Positions 53,412 through 64,000 of a stretch of DNA of 64,000 nucleotides are shown one piece after another. The first letter of the stretch is position 1. Every line of letters begins with the position of its first letter. Both the position numbers and the translations under genes were made by a program. The stretch is from the NCBI GenBank assembly GCA_023078555.1, contig CM041198.1:4347354-4411353 (forward strand), in the 5' to 3' direction. Under the pieces are notes generated by a model that saw nothing but the letters and a program-made list of their open reading frames with translations, was not told the origin of the DNA and ran no database searches. This DNA comes from Ulva prolifera. Lineage: Eukaryota > Chlorophyta > Ulvophyceae > Ulvales > Ulvaceae.

Positions 53412-54265
53412 TGTAGAGGTCTCTGAGTCGCCGGGGCGGAACGGACCTACGGTGCTGCGCGAGGACAGCTGAATAAAATGGGCTAAACGCCGCAGCACGA
53501 AGGCTGTACAGGCAGACAGAAATAGAACAGACAGATGCGAAAAGAGGCAAGAATTCAATACAATGTGTTGCACGAAGGGGTGGCGCCCCAACCAGATCAC
53601 TGTAAAACGTGCCTGGTCCCAGCAAGCGCTCGGTATAAATACCGATGGTGTGTGCGCCCAGGTCGATCCCCCTGTTAGAGCTGGCCCCGCCGGATCGCGC
53701 AGAGCGCAGACCCCAGATCCCGAGTAATTGCGGGAGAAAGTAAGCATGTGGCCTTCGGAGCCTGAAGGCTGATCGCACACTGATTTCGTGTTCGATGTGG
53801 GAGCCGTGCCTGCTAACAGCGGGCATGCATGCGAAGCCCCAAGGCTGCCGCGTAACATGCGTGAGTTCGCAAATACACATGGAGGTCTGCATGCGAACCG
53901 GTCTGTAAGATACCAGTCTAGCTTGGGTAGGACATGACCGCTAATGCGCTGGTCCAGGTAATCCGATATAATACAGTGCCAACTAAGCATGGCTGCGTAA
54001 GCTGGCCGAGTTGGTGCACTCGTAGCCACGTCCAGTAAGGTGTCTGGCATACACGTATCATTGTGATTCGAGTGTACAGGACGCTGTACATAAATTGCGT
54101 GCACATATGTGCATAATAATAATTAACGTGGTATATAATGTATAAGTGGCGTTGTACAGACGCCAGTCCAAGTTACGAGGACACATGTTGTGGTCTGCGC
54201 TGCAGCCTTAGGTGTCTATAGGTGTGCCGCGCCAGCATGCGCCTAGTGAGATGTATCTCACAACA
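53412..54265 (-). repeat. Gypsy 5' LTR (854 bp)
   Basis: Nearly identical to 44380-45233. The terminal hairpin is at 54246-54261 and the TATA palindrome at 53631-53644. In this orientation the LTR would drive transcription leftward across gag and pol. Confidence 0.95.
53631..53644 (-). promoter_or_regulatory. palindromic TATA box, 5' LTR
   Basis: cggtataaataccg, the candidate core promoter of the element's genomic RNA. The start site itself is not visible from sequence. Confidence 0.65.
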
Positions 54266-54270
54266 TCAAA
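54266..54270. other. target-site duplication, right copy (tcaaa)
   Basis: It matches 44375-44379. Confidence 0.9.
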
Positions 54271-55359
54271 ACATCTCAAAACATTGCAAACACAGCCAAC
54301 ATAGAGTTAGGTATCGACGAGCACATACCCCTCGGTGGCGATCTTTGGCACCTTGTTGTAGAACTCGCGGGATCGGGGCGCCCCCGATCGCACTGATAAG
54401 AGCGCGCGTGGGCTGATTATTTTTCCGAAGGCGCCCGTGGGCTGATTATTTTTCCGAAGGCGCGTGTGGGCTGATTATTTTTCCGAAAGCCTTGTGCAAA
54501 CCGGAGTTGAGCAACACCGTCAACCACTCCAAGGCATCCCCTGACAAGGCAAGTAGCCGTCTTGCCAGGTCTTCGCGATTCAAGCCGGATAGCAACATGA
54601 AGAGAATTAGAAGCGAATGCTCGCTCACCCCGATGTCTTCCCCGTGCACCGGTAGGTGGTACCGCCCGAGAACCGGATCCCCTTTGCGGCCACGCGTCGG
54701 CAACGATCGCGACCACATGCAGTGCGCCCATTCGATCGCCGAAAAGAGGCTGACCACTTTGAAAGGCACGATCTTGAGATCGTCAACCGTCGCGGCAGCT
54801 GCGTGATCTGGGAACTTCCGGCCAGTCTCAAATCATGCAACGCTCCCTTTTCCGCCGCAGGAAGATGTTGCTCTCGCTCGTCGCGTGACACAAGCACGGT
54901 AAGCGATGTGGACCCATTTGGCCGGGCCACTGAGAACTCCCCGATTGGGGCAGAGTCGGGGCCCACGCCGCATTGCCACAGCAATCGCGCACTCCGCATA
55001 GTCGCATGCAGCAAGACAATCGCATCTATAATGTCATCCTCCGCATATTGATGACGCAGATCATCCGCATCCTTGAAGAGGCTCCTGTGCTCGCGCGCGA
55101 TGCGAGAGCTAGGACCGTTGATGCGTGGTGGGAATCCTGAAGCATGCGTAGGAAGGCCGGAGGGTCCCGCCGGACATGCACCCTCCACGCCCGTAGGCCC
55201 GCCCTCGGCGGAATGCCGGTGCGCAATGGCCATGGGGTGCAAGATCGTGTTGGCTAGCATCAGATGTCCCGAGTCATTGACACATGTGACTCGCAAAGGG
55301 TGAGTGTCGTTGTACTGGTCACCCTCTTCAGTAGCTGTAGCTGCAACCACGCCTGCCAT
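54271..55359 (-). CDS. unidentified gene-like sequence (right of the full-length Gypsy element)
   Basis: Two strong minus-strand frames: 55359-about 54,810, starting MAGVVAATATEEGDQYNDT (DDIIDAIVLLHATMRSARLL; GEFSVARPNGSTSLTVLVS), and about 54,830-54,490 in another frame (VPFKVVSLFSAIEWAHCMW; SEHSLLILFMLLSGLNRED; LARRLLALSGDALEWLTVL). A cccag at the overlap could be a splice acceptor. After the 29-bp tandem repeat, a possible exon REFYNKVPKIATEG ends at GTATGT near 54,327, so the Gypsy element would lie in the following intron. Both frames are mostly helical and soluble in composition. I recognise no family. Confidence 0.45.
54408..54491. repeat. 29-bp tandem repeat, ~2.9 copies
   Basis: Units begin gtgggctgattatttttccg at 54408, 54437 and 54466. 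The period is not a multiple of three, so each unit shifts frame. In the minus-strand frames it encodes a repeated FGKIISP.APSEK-like phrase and terminates the frame. Confidence 0.85.
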
Positions 55360-57300
55360 TCGTCAATCCTGCTTTTTCTGTGCATCTGCAGCGTGCGTGA
55401 TGTGTTCATGAAAGGCTGTTTCGAGAGGTAGGCCTGTGCTCGATGTTTTGTCACCGGTATCGCAGCACACAAGAACATCAGATTGCGGCTTGGATATATG
55501 TATACACCGGAGTACATACATACGTAGCCCTCGTCGTTTCTTGCGCAGCCGTGCCGTGCACAGCAGCCTCTGCAGCCTGTGCGCGATTCCAATGCGATGG
55601 AAACGACCGCAAGGGACCTCGCAACCAGTGCAAGCTGCCTTTTGTGGTCGTCTGTATCCCTGCAGCAGCGCTCACGATGTTGTTCACGTTCGCGGCTGCT
55701 GCTACTGTCTAGTGAGTGATTCGCACCGCCCACCGTCTCCACAAACCTGGCGGCCGCACGTCGTTGCGAGCAGGCAGTGGCGTTGATGCTGTATGGCATC
55801 AGCCTCGGTGTCCATCGTCCTGTCTTGCAAGCATGCAGCTGCGTCCAAGGCATAACACACGTGTGTGATGTGGTTCTGACACGACCCGGCAGCCCGCAGC
55901 AGTGGCGTGAGGGGCTTGCTCAACGCTTTGGATTCGAGAAGCCCCTTACGCCACGGTGCTGCTGTCAGGAACCACAACAATCGGGTTGGCGGAACAGTGC
56001 AACGCACACTGGCAAGTCTGCATTGCCGCGTTCCACGATTGGGACCGAACAACACGGCACGCATGATGTTTGGTCACACTGAACGTTACTTACAAAAGTG
56101 TGGACGGGAGAAAACAAACACAAAAACCGAATCGCATCCGTCACACTGAACGCAACTGCACATAGCTGTGATGTTGCACTGGGTTACATGGCCCTTACGC
56201 ATCAGCGGCGTAAGCCGCGAAGCTGCGCGCAGCTGCGTAAGCCACAACATGTCCAGTGTCGAACCCTGACCGACGCGCGATCAGCGTGCCTAGCGTCCAC
56301 ATGTTGCCACAATGCATGCCACAGTGACGAACGCCGAGTGTGCGCCACGACACAAGAGTCAACACAATGCAGCCCATCCTTACGCATAACAGGCGCCACT
56401 TGCATGATGCTTACAAATTCTGTTTGTATTAAAGCATTGGGACTTGCTGTCACTTCTTTAGAGTGAGGTTTGCTGTCGATGCCTACAGAGTCGTGACAAT
56501 CACGCCTGTTGTAATTGCCACACTAACGTTTCCTCGAGATATACCAAAATTAATGTGTATCGTGTGCGTCGCGGCCATCCCGCCTTTGCTTGAGTAGTAG
56601 CGGTCAAAGAAAGGTTTCCAGACTGTGAGAGCGCTGTCCGCGCGACGCTATACTCCACGCCATTGCATCAAGTAGACCAATCTTAGGTAAACAGAGTCAG
56701 TGGCCGACACAGTATCCGGCAGGGCAGGTCGGTGTTGCAGCAGCTCGCAGCGCCGACTACACGCAGACGTGACGCTTGCAGCAACCGGTGCGAGGTCTTG
56801 CAATACACAACACGGTGGTGATCAGCGGTCGTTAGCGTGTATGACTGTGTGCTTCCCGCGCCTAGTATGGGCCCATGCTGCATACATCGCATCTGGCAGC
56901 TGCATCTGGCACGCTGGCCTGTGCAATGCACCCATGGTGCGAGTCATGTGGAAATTACGTGATCCACACATAAATGATCATGGATACTGTCGCTGTGGCG
57001 ATCAGCATCACGTCGCGCGTACATGCCATACATGCCATACACGTTGTACATGCCAAGACAGGCGCGCGCATTCCACCACCAACCTGGCTGCATACTGCAA
57101 AAGTCAAATCATCCCAGAGCAACGCGTGCGTCATGGACGCATCATGCTGAGCCGAAGCCGCCGAACCCGCCGAGTCATGTGCACATGTCACACACGTTAC
57201 CTGACAGCCTGCACAGTGGCTACAGCTAATTACCCAGCACAGCCCGTCGATGCTACTCTATATCAATAGAAGTAGCCGAAATTCAACTGCATTACATGCT
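55360..57300. other. no supported gene
   Basis: Several overlapping frames of 60-197 codons exist on both strands, but none has a recognisable motif or clear splice sites. The phrase gtcacactgaacg occurs twice (about 56,075 and 56,141). Upstream exons of the 54-55 kb gene may be hidden here. Confidence 0.4.
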
Positions 57301-57399
57301 CTGCATCGTGGTCATCAGATCCACGAGGCTGCGCGCGCCCGCCATCATAACCGAGCGGCTGGCAGTGGTACAGCCGGCAGTACCGGAGCCCCTGCGCCT

Positions 57400-59530
57400 A
57401 CTGCTGCACGTTCGCAGTCAGGCTCTCGAAAGGATCCCGCGCACTGAACACCTCGTCGTGCCAGTCCGAGTCCTTCGCCACTGGGCTATTCGCGCGATGG
57501 GCTGCACACAGGTCAGAGCGACCAGCAGAGGCGCCGCATGCGCCTCCGCTGACACGTGCACGTTTCCCACATTAGGACATTACACCACGAGCCGCTGGTC
57601 GACTACAGTCGCGCTGAGCATGGAGTTGGCCATGCGCACGACCGAAGGCACCAACGGCATCTGCATCCGGCACGCGAACAGCGCGCCCTCCTCGGACACA
57701 ATAACCTCCACAACGGGCAGCACCTGCCGTGTGCCCGCGGACCCGGACGCCATGGTGATGCGGCACCTGGGCACTGTGATGCACCCGACGTCACCGTGCT
57801 CCTCGACAAACCGCTGCGCCACCCGCCGCACCACATCGAGCATGTGCTGTTGCTCGCCGGGGGGGCCTGCAAGGCCACCATCACTGTAATGTACTTTGTC
57901 CCACGCGAGGCCGCGTGCATGTGCATCCTTTGTGAACACCTCGAAGGATGCCAGTGCGTCACGCACGACCTTTGCGCACGGCGCACGCTCAAAGCATGCA
58001 ACGGCGCACACGGAACCCCTCGGATAGTTTGGGCCCAACCCCGAGGTCAGCAGATACTGCTCCCCCACCTGCAGGCGGACCGCGTCCCTGCCGCTGTACA
58101 CGAACCCCTCCAGCCGCTGCACCATCTGCTGCCCCACCTCATCCTCGTGCCTGAACACACATCCCCTCCGTCAGGTCCGGTGAACAGGCCACGGGCGATG
58201 ATGGACGGGGTACAGCTTAGTACACATGCATGCATGCACACATACGGGCAGCCAGCACCGGGCGTGGGGACACACCGGAACACGCAGGCTTCGCTCGCCT
58301 TGAACGAAGCAGCCAACACGACTGGTGCAGCCTGCACAGCAGCCGCCTCCAGCTCGCGATTGAGACGGCGCAACTCTGCAGCCTTCAGCTCTGCTCTCAT
58401 GTGCGCCTTTGCCTTTGCAGACGCATGCGCTGCGTCGGTGACTCCACAGTAATCCGTGCGGCCCTTGACCCGATCATACATCGCTTTCGCACCATCCTTG
58501 GTCGCGGTGATGATCAATGTCGGGTGGAGCCTGAGCGCGCAATCGCCTCCGTCCAAGACGTACACGCTCTCGCCCTCTGCCTCGTTGCCAAAGCCCCGCG
58601 TCGTGAACTCGTCCGAGTTAACAGCAGCTGTCTCCCGGTCCGGCGCGTAGAATGTGACAAAGTGGTGATTGATCTCGACGTCCACGACCCGCTCTGACAC
58701 CAGCATCCGCAGCCGCAGCCGGTACCAGCATCCGCAGGCGGCATGAGCGAACGACACCACGATCGTGCACCTGCCGACACAACAAGTGTCTCGCCAGAGT
58801 CAATCACGCAGGCATGCATCAGCGGGGGGAACGCACGCGCTGTGCAGCAAGCGGAACAACATTTCACTCATGCAGTACTGGCCGTGGAGGACGACGAAGT
58901 GGTACCTCAGCGTCGCGCTTGGCGGGCCGCACACGTCCATGCACATCATCCACGGCATGATTACAGACGTGTCACGCATCATCATGCGCCCGTTGGCATC
59001 CACACTCTGCACGCCGATCTCCCGGCAGGGACTCTGCTGCGGGTCGAAGGCAAAGATGTGCGGGCACCTCCGCAGCACCTCCGCATGTGACATGCCGTCA
59101 ACGTTGGTCGCCTGAGCGTGCGCCTTCCGCAGCTGCAGCAGGTACTGCCGCAGCAGCGGCGTAATGGCTTGCACCTCGTCCAAGACGTGCAGCTTCCGCG
59201 CCGCGATGGCGCGGGCGGCGTCATGCTGGAAGGCCGGTGGCCCCGGGCATCAACGCCGACGCGCACATGCCGCTGGCAAGCGTCTCCGCGGGGTGACCCA
59301 GGTTGAAGCGCATGAGGGCTTTGTGCACCATCAGAGACACCTTGTGTGCACCGTGCGCGGGCTCCACCCCCACGCCACGAGTGCTCTCTCTGAACGGCGA
59401 GCCCGCTGTAGCTGCAGCAATGGCATCGATAATGAGACCAGACTTCCCGCTGCCCGGGGGCCCTAGCAGGAACACCACGTTTGCGGCACCGTCCCTCGGC
59501 TGTGCCAGGTTGTACAAATCCCGCACAGAT
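57400..59530 (-). CDS. Pif1-like DNA helicase gene (several exons; possibly inactive)
   Basis: Walker A: VVFLLGPPGSGKSGLI near 59,466-59,430. Then KVSLMVHKALMRFNLG, resembling the T-I-H-S-F region of Pif1. Walker B: KLHVLDEVQAI near 59,190, reached through a short frame change, probably an intron ending ttccag. CPHIFAFDPQQS near 59,050 follows, then 58,700-58,330 (DVEINHHFVTFYAPDRETA) and 58,158-57,580 (RLQVGEQYLLTSGLG; RMQMPLVPSVVRMANSM; SATVVDQ), like the C-terminal half of Pif1. A last block LLVALTCVQPIARI (about 57,525-57,480) fits motif VI, but the usual Arg is Cys (TGT, 57508-57510). Pif1-type helicases unwind DNA in genome maintenance and are also encoded by Helitrons; no Rep/HUH motif is visible here. 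Confidence 0.6.
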
Positions 59531-60230
59531 CAACACCCGATGCATGTGAGGAGAGAGCAGCATGCATGCATGCATTTGCTGTGCAGACGCATCCCCCGGG
59601 TACATATGTCCCCGCACACGTGCAAAGACCAAACACGATCATGCACGACGGGGCTGACCGAGCGTGCACGCGTGTGTGTGAGAAATGTAGCACACACGAC
59701 ACGCATGGAGCACACCCATCCTGTGATCGGCACGACCTCCCTCCCAGCCGTCGCCGTGTGCGGATGATCGGCCACCGTAGCGAAGTAGCGCAGTGGGCGC
59801 CTCTGTCATCGACCGCCCACTCGAGTGCCAAGCGTGTCTGGATGCGGGATGCGTTCACATTGATAATGCTGCGAACACACGATTGTGAGGAGCAGCTGCA
59901 CCTAGGTGCACAGTGTCAGGTGCATTTTCCGAGACGTCACTGGATGCTTTGCTCTGTAGCCGCAACACGCCGGCTCTGTATCACTACATGATTTTGCGAA
60001 GCATAGCTCAAAGTGCCAATAGACGCTGTGTGCACCTATCGCTTTGAGCAATGCTTAGTCGGTTCGGTTTCAAGGGGTCAGCCCCCAGGAAGCGCGCTCG
60101 TGATGAGGTTGCTAGCACGTCTGGCACGAACGGCTGAGTCTGGGAGAAGTCAGCAAGGCGCTGATCATACGACCGCTGATGTTATCGACGCATGTGGCCA
60201 CCCTTGACTCTCAAATACGTGTGAAACCAT
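59531..60230. other. no gene recognised; possible first exon of the helicase gene
   Basis: A minus-strand frame at 59,858-59,710 (MNASRIQTRLALEWAVDDR) might be an upstream exon of the Pif1-like gene. The rest is unassigned. Confidence 0.35.
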
Positions 60231-62157
60231 CTATAGCCTCCAGGAAAAAACAATTACGGCGGGATGGCCCACCGAAATTTCAGCATACCAGCGGTGCTTG
60301 CCCTGTAAAAAAAGGGAAAAGCTCAGCGGGAATCCCTCCATAACATACGGGGGTTGTAGAGCACTGCTGTGTATGTGTTCTGCCCCTATTCTACGCTCAA
60401 CGTGCGGCACCCCCGGCGCCGATGACCGCGATTCACCTCCATGGGCGCACTGAGGCCCCGCAAGGGTGCCTTGCGCGTCGCGGTGCTGCCTGCGAGCGGC
60501 CCGCCTTGTTCGTATCTTTGACACCGCCACGGGTGCAGTTTCAGCCGGGTGGACGGCGCCGCGCCGGGCTTGACGGTGCACGTCGAGCAGAGGCGGACGC
60601 CGCAACTGACTCTGCCTGGTGGCGGAGCTGCACGGGCGACGCGAAGGTGGAGTGCGGACCACGGCGACGTTGGTGATGGAAGAGTGGCTTATTCGTTGGT
60701 CTGGGACCGGGCGTGGACCGTGCGCTCGTACGATCCAGCGCCTCCCTGCATGACTCGCTGTGATTCGCTGTCAGTTCCAGATGCCAGCGGCTGTGTGTGA
60801 CCCAATCGCCGCATGCAGGGCGATGGCACACGTTGTGCAAGGCAGGCGTGGCAACCATCCGCGCGTCAAGCGCGTGCGGCGGCGGGAGGCGTACGGTTGC
60901 ACCGCGCGGGGCTCCCTCCCAAGAGCTGACAGCAGTGTGCGGCGCCGAGAGTGGACCACGTTGGTACGGCTCCCGGTGGCATCCGCAGGTGAACGACGCG
61001 AATGCGGCGCGGCCTCGATGGCCAAGCGTGTGTGCACCGCACGGGCGTGGTTGCTGAACCCCGCTCGACGGCGGCCTGTGGCGCACGCGATGCCGACGCG
61101 TGTCGTCGTCACCGGTGGCGACGTAGGGCTCGGCGTTGTTGCCAATCGGAGTATGGCGTGGCGTGGTGCGAGGGGCTCCCCCCCGTCGACGGCGCCGTTC
61201 CTGCGAGCGGAGGCGGAGACGGCCAGTTGGTCGACGGCGGCGGCGTCACGACCGGCATGCGTGCGGCAGCGGCGATCCGCATGGTGCGTCCTGGGCGTGA
61301 TGCGGCGCACACTAGCGCCGCCGATGGCGGGAGGGCGGTCTGCGTGCATGCGTGAGGTCGCGGTGTGGGGCGACGTCTTGCATTCAGCGTCTGGTACTGT
61401 GCGTCGAGTGCGGGCGGCCTTCGAGTTGCGGCGGGCGGAGGCTGCTGCGGCGGCGGCGAGCCAGCGGGGTTCGGGCGGCAGTGATGGTGGTCGCTTTGCC
61501 TCCGGGGGGGTCGTCATCCTGCCTTGGCATTGCGGCCGGACGGCACGCGAGGAGGCGGTGGTGGTGGGCGTAGACGTGGCGGGAGGGGGCGGGGTGCGGG
61601 GCAATGTGAGGCTGCGCGAAGGACGCGGGAGCGCCCTACGGCTGGCAGCGGAGGTCTGTGAGGGGGACTCTAATGAGCTTGATGAAGGGCAGCCACAGAC
61701 GCCGCCAGTGCACGCGGATCGTGGAAGCGAAGCCTTGGCTGCAATGTCGAGCGAGGCCCTTGGAGGGAGTTGCAGCGCAGGTTTGGCGTGGGTGGTGAAG
61801 GGGCCAGCGACACACATGTCGGCGAGGCCGCTGCGGCGCCCGGAGGGCGCGGGGGGCAGAGATGGCGATGTCAGGGTGGCATTCCATGGGCGAGCCATGG
61901 GTATAGGGGACGCCGGCGTTCCAGATGGAGGGGGGCGGCTTCAGCAGCGTGCCGTGCATGGTGGGCCAGCCTGCCCCAGTGCACACGTACGGATCCGTGA
62001 GCCACGTGTATGGCGTCCCGCACGCCCCTGACGCTGCGATTGGCGTGCTACTCGACGGCCCATAGGGGCACGGCGGTGGCTTCTTGACGGTCGGTCGCTA
62101 GGCAGGGTTCCCCTCGGGACGGCCAACCGGTGGTGGCGCTGGCAGCGTGGAAGGTGG
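60231..62157. other. GC-rich region, long open frames on both strands
   Basis: GC rises sharply. Long frames exist on plus (60760-62031, 423 codons) and minus (61898-60771, 375 codons) over the same bases. Both are rich in Arg, Ala, Pro and Gly and low in hydrophobic blocks, as expected from random GC-rich sequence, so I call neither. A real gene remains possible. Confidence 0.4.
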
Positions 62158-63795
62158 GTGTTACACTCCGCCCCCTGGTGTCAGCTTCTATCCGCCAGCA
62201 TACCAGATCCCGGGGTTTTTGCCTACACGGGCCATCCGGCAATGTCGGGGGCCCCGTACGGCGGGTCGCATCACCCACTCGCCTACCATGCCGCGATCCC
62301 CGGTTCCGCCCCGCTCACAGTTTCCGTAGGAACCCCATACCACGGGGTGTACACGGCGTCGCCACTCCTTGGACGAGGGGGCCCGGCTCCGACACGGGGT
62401 GAGAGCGCAGTGCAGGTGCACGGCGGCACACCGCATGGGGGCCCTGTGCACGGTGCGGCCATCGTGCGGCCGGAGAGTGCATGTCGTCGGGTACACCACG
62501 CGGGTACACCACGCGAGTCCCATCGTGATGAGGGCCACAGCGGTGGGCGGGTGAGGCTGCCGTGGGGCCTGGATTGGGCTGCCGGGCAATGAGGCTGCCG
62601 GGCAATGATGGGCTGCCGGGCAATGAGGCTGCCGTGCAATGATGGGCTGCCGGGCAATGATGGGCTGCCGGGCAATGATGGGCTGCCGGGCAATGTGCTG
62701 CCGGGCAATGATGGGCTGCCGGGCAATGAGGCTGCCGTGGGCCACCTTCCGGAGGGCGGCTGTGCTGGGGAAGCAGGCGGGGTGAGGTCGCAGTCGGCAG
62801 GTGGCGCGCAGTGCTCCCCGACTGCAGAGCCGGCAGCTGCGTCCACAGGGGCTGGAACGCATGCGCAGCCCGCGGCTCACATCCCGCGGTCCACAGATGG
62901 TGGTGCAGGATGTGACGGCGACTCGGACGACCATCAGGTCTTCAGCATATCAAGCGGCGCTTCCAACGGACACATCAGAGAAGACGCGGTGGCGGACGGC
63001 GCGGGTGGCGTGCACGGGCCCGCCCCTGCAGCGGCGGGTTGTCGCGCTGACGTTGCCGGCGAAGCCGCGGTCGGAGCGCACGAAGCCGTTCGTGACGCTG
63101 CAAAAGGCGTCACAGCGCGGCGGTTGCCCCGCACCGGTGGCAAACATGCCACGCTCTCGATACGCGGACTCACGGGTCAGGAGCTCGGCAGCGTCCTCGG
63201 CTGCGACATGCGGATGTCCAACAACAAAGCGGCGTTCGTGCGTCGGAAAGATCCCGTGGAGTGGGCGGCGCTGAAAGCGGCCTTGAAGTTGCGCAAGAAC
63301 GAGCACCGCCGGAGTGAGGCAGGCCCTCCGGGGACTGTGGCGGCAGCGGCGGCTGCTGCCGAGCTGGAAGCCGCGGCACGCGCGGCGACAAGGCATGAGC
63401 CCGTGGCATCGCCGCGCGGCTGCGCGGTCCCGGCGACACCGGGAGGTGCACGGCAGGCTTCCCTCGGGCAGAAGAGGCCGGCGATGGCGGCCGTGACGAG
63501 AGGGCACACCAAGGCGGCGCGTCTGCGTAGCATCGAGGGCGGCGGGGCGGCAGAGGCCGCAGGCGACGCGGTCCGCCGCGGCAATCGTGTGGCAGATGCG
63601 CCCATGGCGCATTCTGCCGTCATCAGCGCGGTGCAGTCGCCAGCGCACGGCTGTGCCAAGAGTCGAGCCGTCGCCCTCACTAGGTCTGTGCTCGTTGCGT
63701 CCGACGATGACGCGCCTCCCGAGGCGCCTCACAAACGGGTGCGCCTCGGCGGCTCGACCGTGGCCACGGTCGACGTGTTCGCGTCGCTACCATAG
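62158..63795 (+). CDS. unidentified GC-rich ORF, interrupted in its repeat array
   Basis: Plus-strand frames 62158-62592 and 62605-63795 are the same frame, separated by a TGA at 62590-62592 inside the repeat array. The upstream part is Pro/Gly/His-rich (APYGGSHHPLAYHAAIPGS). The array gives NDGLPG repeats. The C-terminal part has a less biased block, HATLSIRGLTGQELGSVLG and AFVRRKDPVEWAALKAALK (about 63,145-63,290), then an Ala-rich region and a basic KRVRL near the end, a possible nuclear signal. The minus strand is also widely open. I recognise no family; the block near 63.2 kb is the best evidence for real coding. Confidence 0.4.
62578..62739. repeat. minisatellite of gctgccgggcaatg units (15, 16 and 18 bp)
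   Basis: About ten units in tandem, mainly gctgccgggcaatgatgg (18 bp), with 16-bp (..atgag) and one 15-bp (..atgt) variants. A few units have gtgc for gggc. The 16-bp units change the reading frame and create the TGA at 62590. Confidence 0.85.
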
Positions 63796-64000
63796 GGCAC
63801 GGCTGCGCGAGGTGGTGCTGTGGCCATCACAGGCCCCGCTGCCAGCGACGCACCTTGAGCGGCCACCACAGAGCGACGTCGGCCGCAGCAGGCAGGCCAG
63901 GCGGCAACTCTGCCGGTGGGCGCTGCACGTCGGCCCTCTCTGCCGCAGCCATGCCGCAGCGGGGAGCAGCGGCCGACGAGGGCGAGGACGACGCGACCGC
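63796..64000. other. GC-rich sequence after the last ORF
   Basis: No feature recognised. The window ends here. Confidence 0.4.

Larger units (their letters stand above)
44380..54265 (-). mobile_element. full-length Ty3/Gypsy chromovirus
   Basis: A 9,886-bp element with 854-bp LTRs (44380-45233 and 53412-54265) and a tcaaa duplication on both sides. Order on the minus strand: 5' LTR, primer-site region, Gag, UGA, Pol (protease, RT, RNase H, integrase, chromodomain), ORF3, polypurine tract, 3' LTR. By eye the LTRs differ at about five positions (e.g. near 44,436, 44,521, 44,543, 44,550 and 44,652 on the left), which implies recent insertion. A chromodomain after integrase is the mark of chromoviruses. 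The only visible damage is a TAG in gag. Confidence 0.95.

Noticed and set aside
57400-59530. Helitron transposon
   Set aside because: The helicase is Pif1-like, but I see no Rep/HUH two-His motif, no TC start and no CTRR end with a 3' hairpin.
60771-61898. 375-codon minus-strand frame opposite a 423-codon plus-strand frame
   Set aside because: Both are Arg/Ala/Pro-rich by-products of high GC. No domain is visible and they overlap completely, so neither is called as a gene.

Overview
The window looks like nuclear DNA of a microbial eukaryote (alga or other protist). There are no bacterial operons or ribosome-binding-site patterns. Gene-like stretches are broken by short GT..AG gaps. Most of the sequence is layered eukaryotic mobile DNA: Ty1/Copia and Ty3/Gypsy chromovirus LTR elements, hAT and pogo/Tc1-type DNA transposons, a tRNA-derived SINE, solo LTRs and minisatellites. 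I cannot name the species. GC is near 50% in the transposon-rich part and clearly higher after about 60.2 kb.

Layout, left to right. 1-3.8 kb: no gene, but several GGTGCGC hairpins. 3.84-7.69 kb: a 5'-truncated Copia element (+) with its 3' LTR. 7.7-11.5 kb: Copia debris and a decayed DDE transposase. 11.5-14.2 kb: a decayed Gypsy gag/pol (+). 14.9-17.2 kb: an unidentified multi-exon gene (-). 17.2-18.6 kb: a TIR element without transposase. 19.3-20.4 kb: a hAT element with a perfect 8-bp target duplication. 20.7-25.9 kb: a second Gypsy copy (-) with a 1.0-kb 5' LTR. 27.4-31.6 kb: a Gypsy element rearranged by an inversion whose junctions look like autointegration, carrying a SINE. 32.8-38.6 kb: weak gene models, including a Ulp1/C48-like protease. 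39.0-41.5 kb: two Copia solo LTRs, one with a Gypsy solo LTR nested in it. 41.6-42.4 kb: tandem and direct repeats. 42.4-44.3 and 54.3-55.4 kb: gene-like sequence (-) on the two sides of a 9,886-bp Gypsy element (44,380-54,265). 57.3-59.5 kb: a Pif1-like helicase gene (-). 60.2-64.0 kb: GC-rich coding-like sequence with a minisatellite.

The complete Gypsy element is the reference for the other copies. It has 854-bp LTRs with about five differences, a TCAAA target duplication, a Gag with an unusually spaced zinc knuckle, a Pol with protease, RT, RNase H, integrase and chromodomain, and a third ORF between pol and the 3' LTR. Gag and Pol share one frame and are separated by a single UGA. The same UGA stands at the same place in three diverged copies, with conserved protein sequence directly after it, which argues for stop-codon readthrough. 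The LTR families also share two small palindromes kept by compensating changes: a hairpin at the LTR 5' end and a palindromic TATA box.
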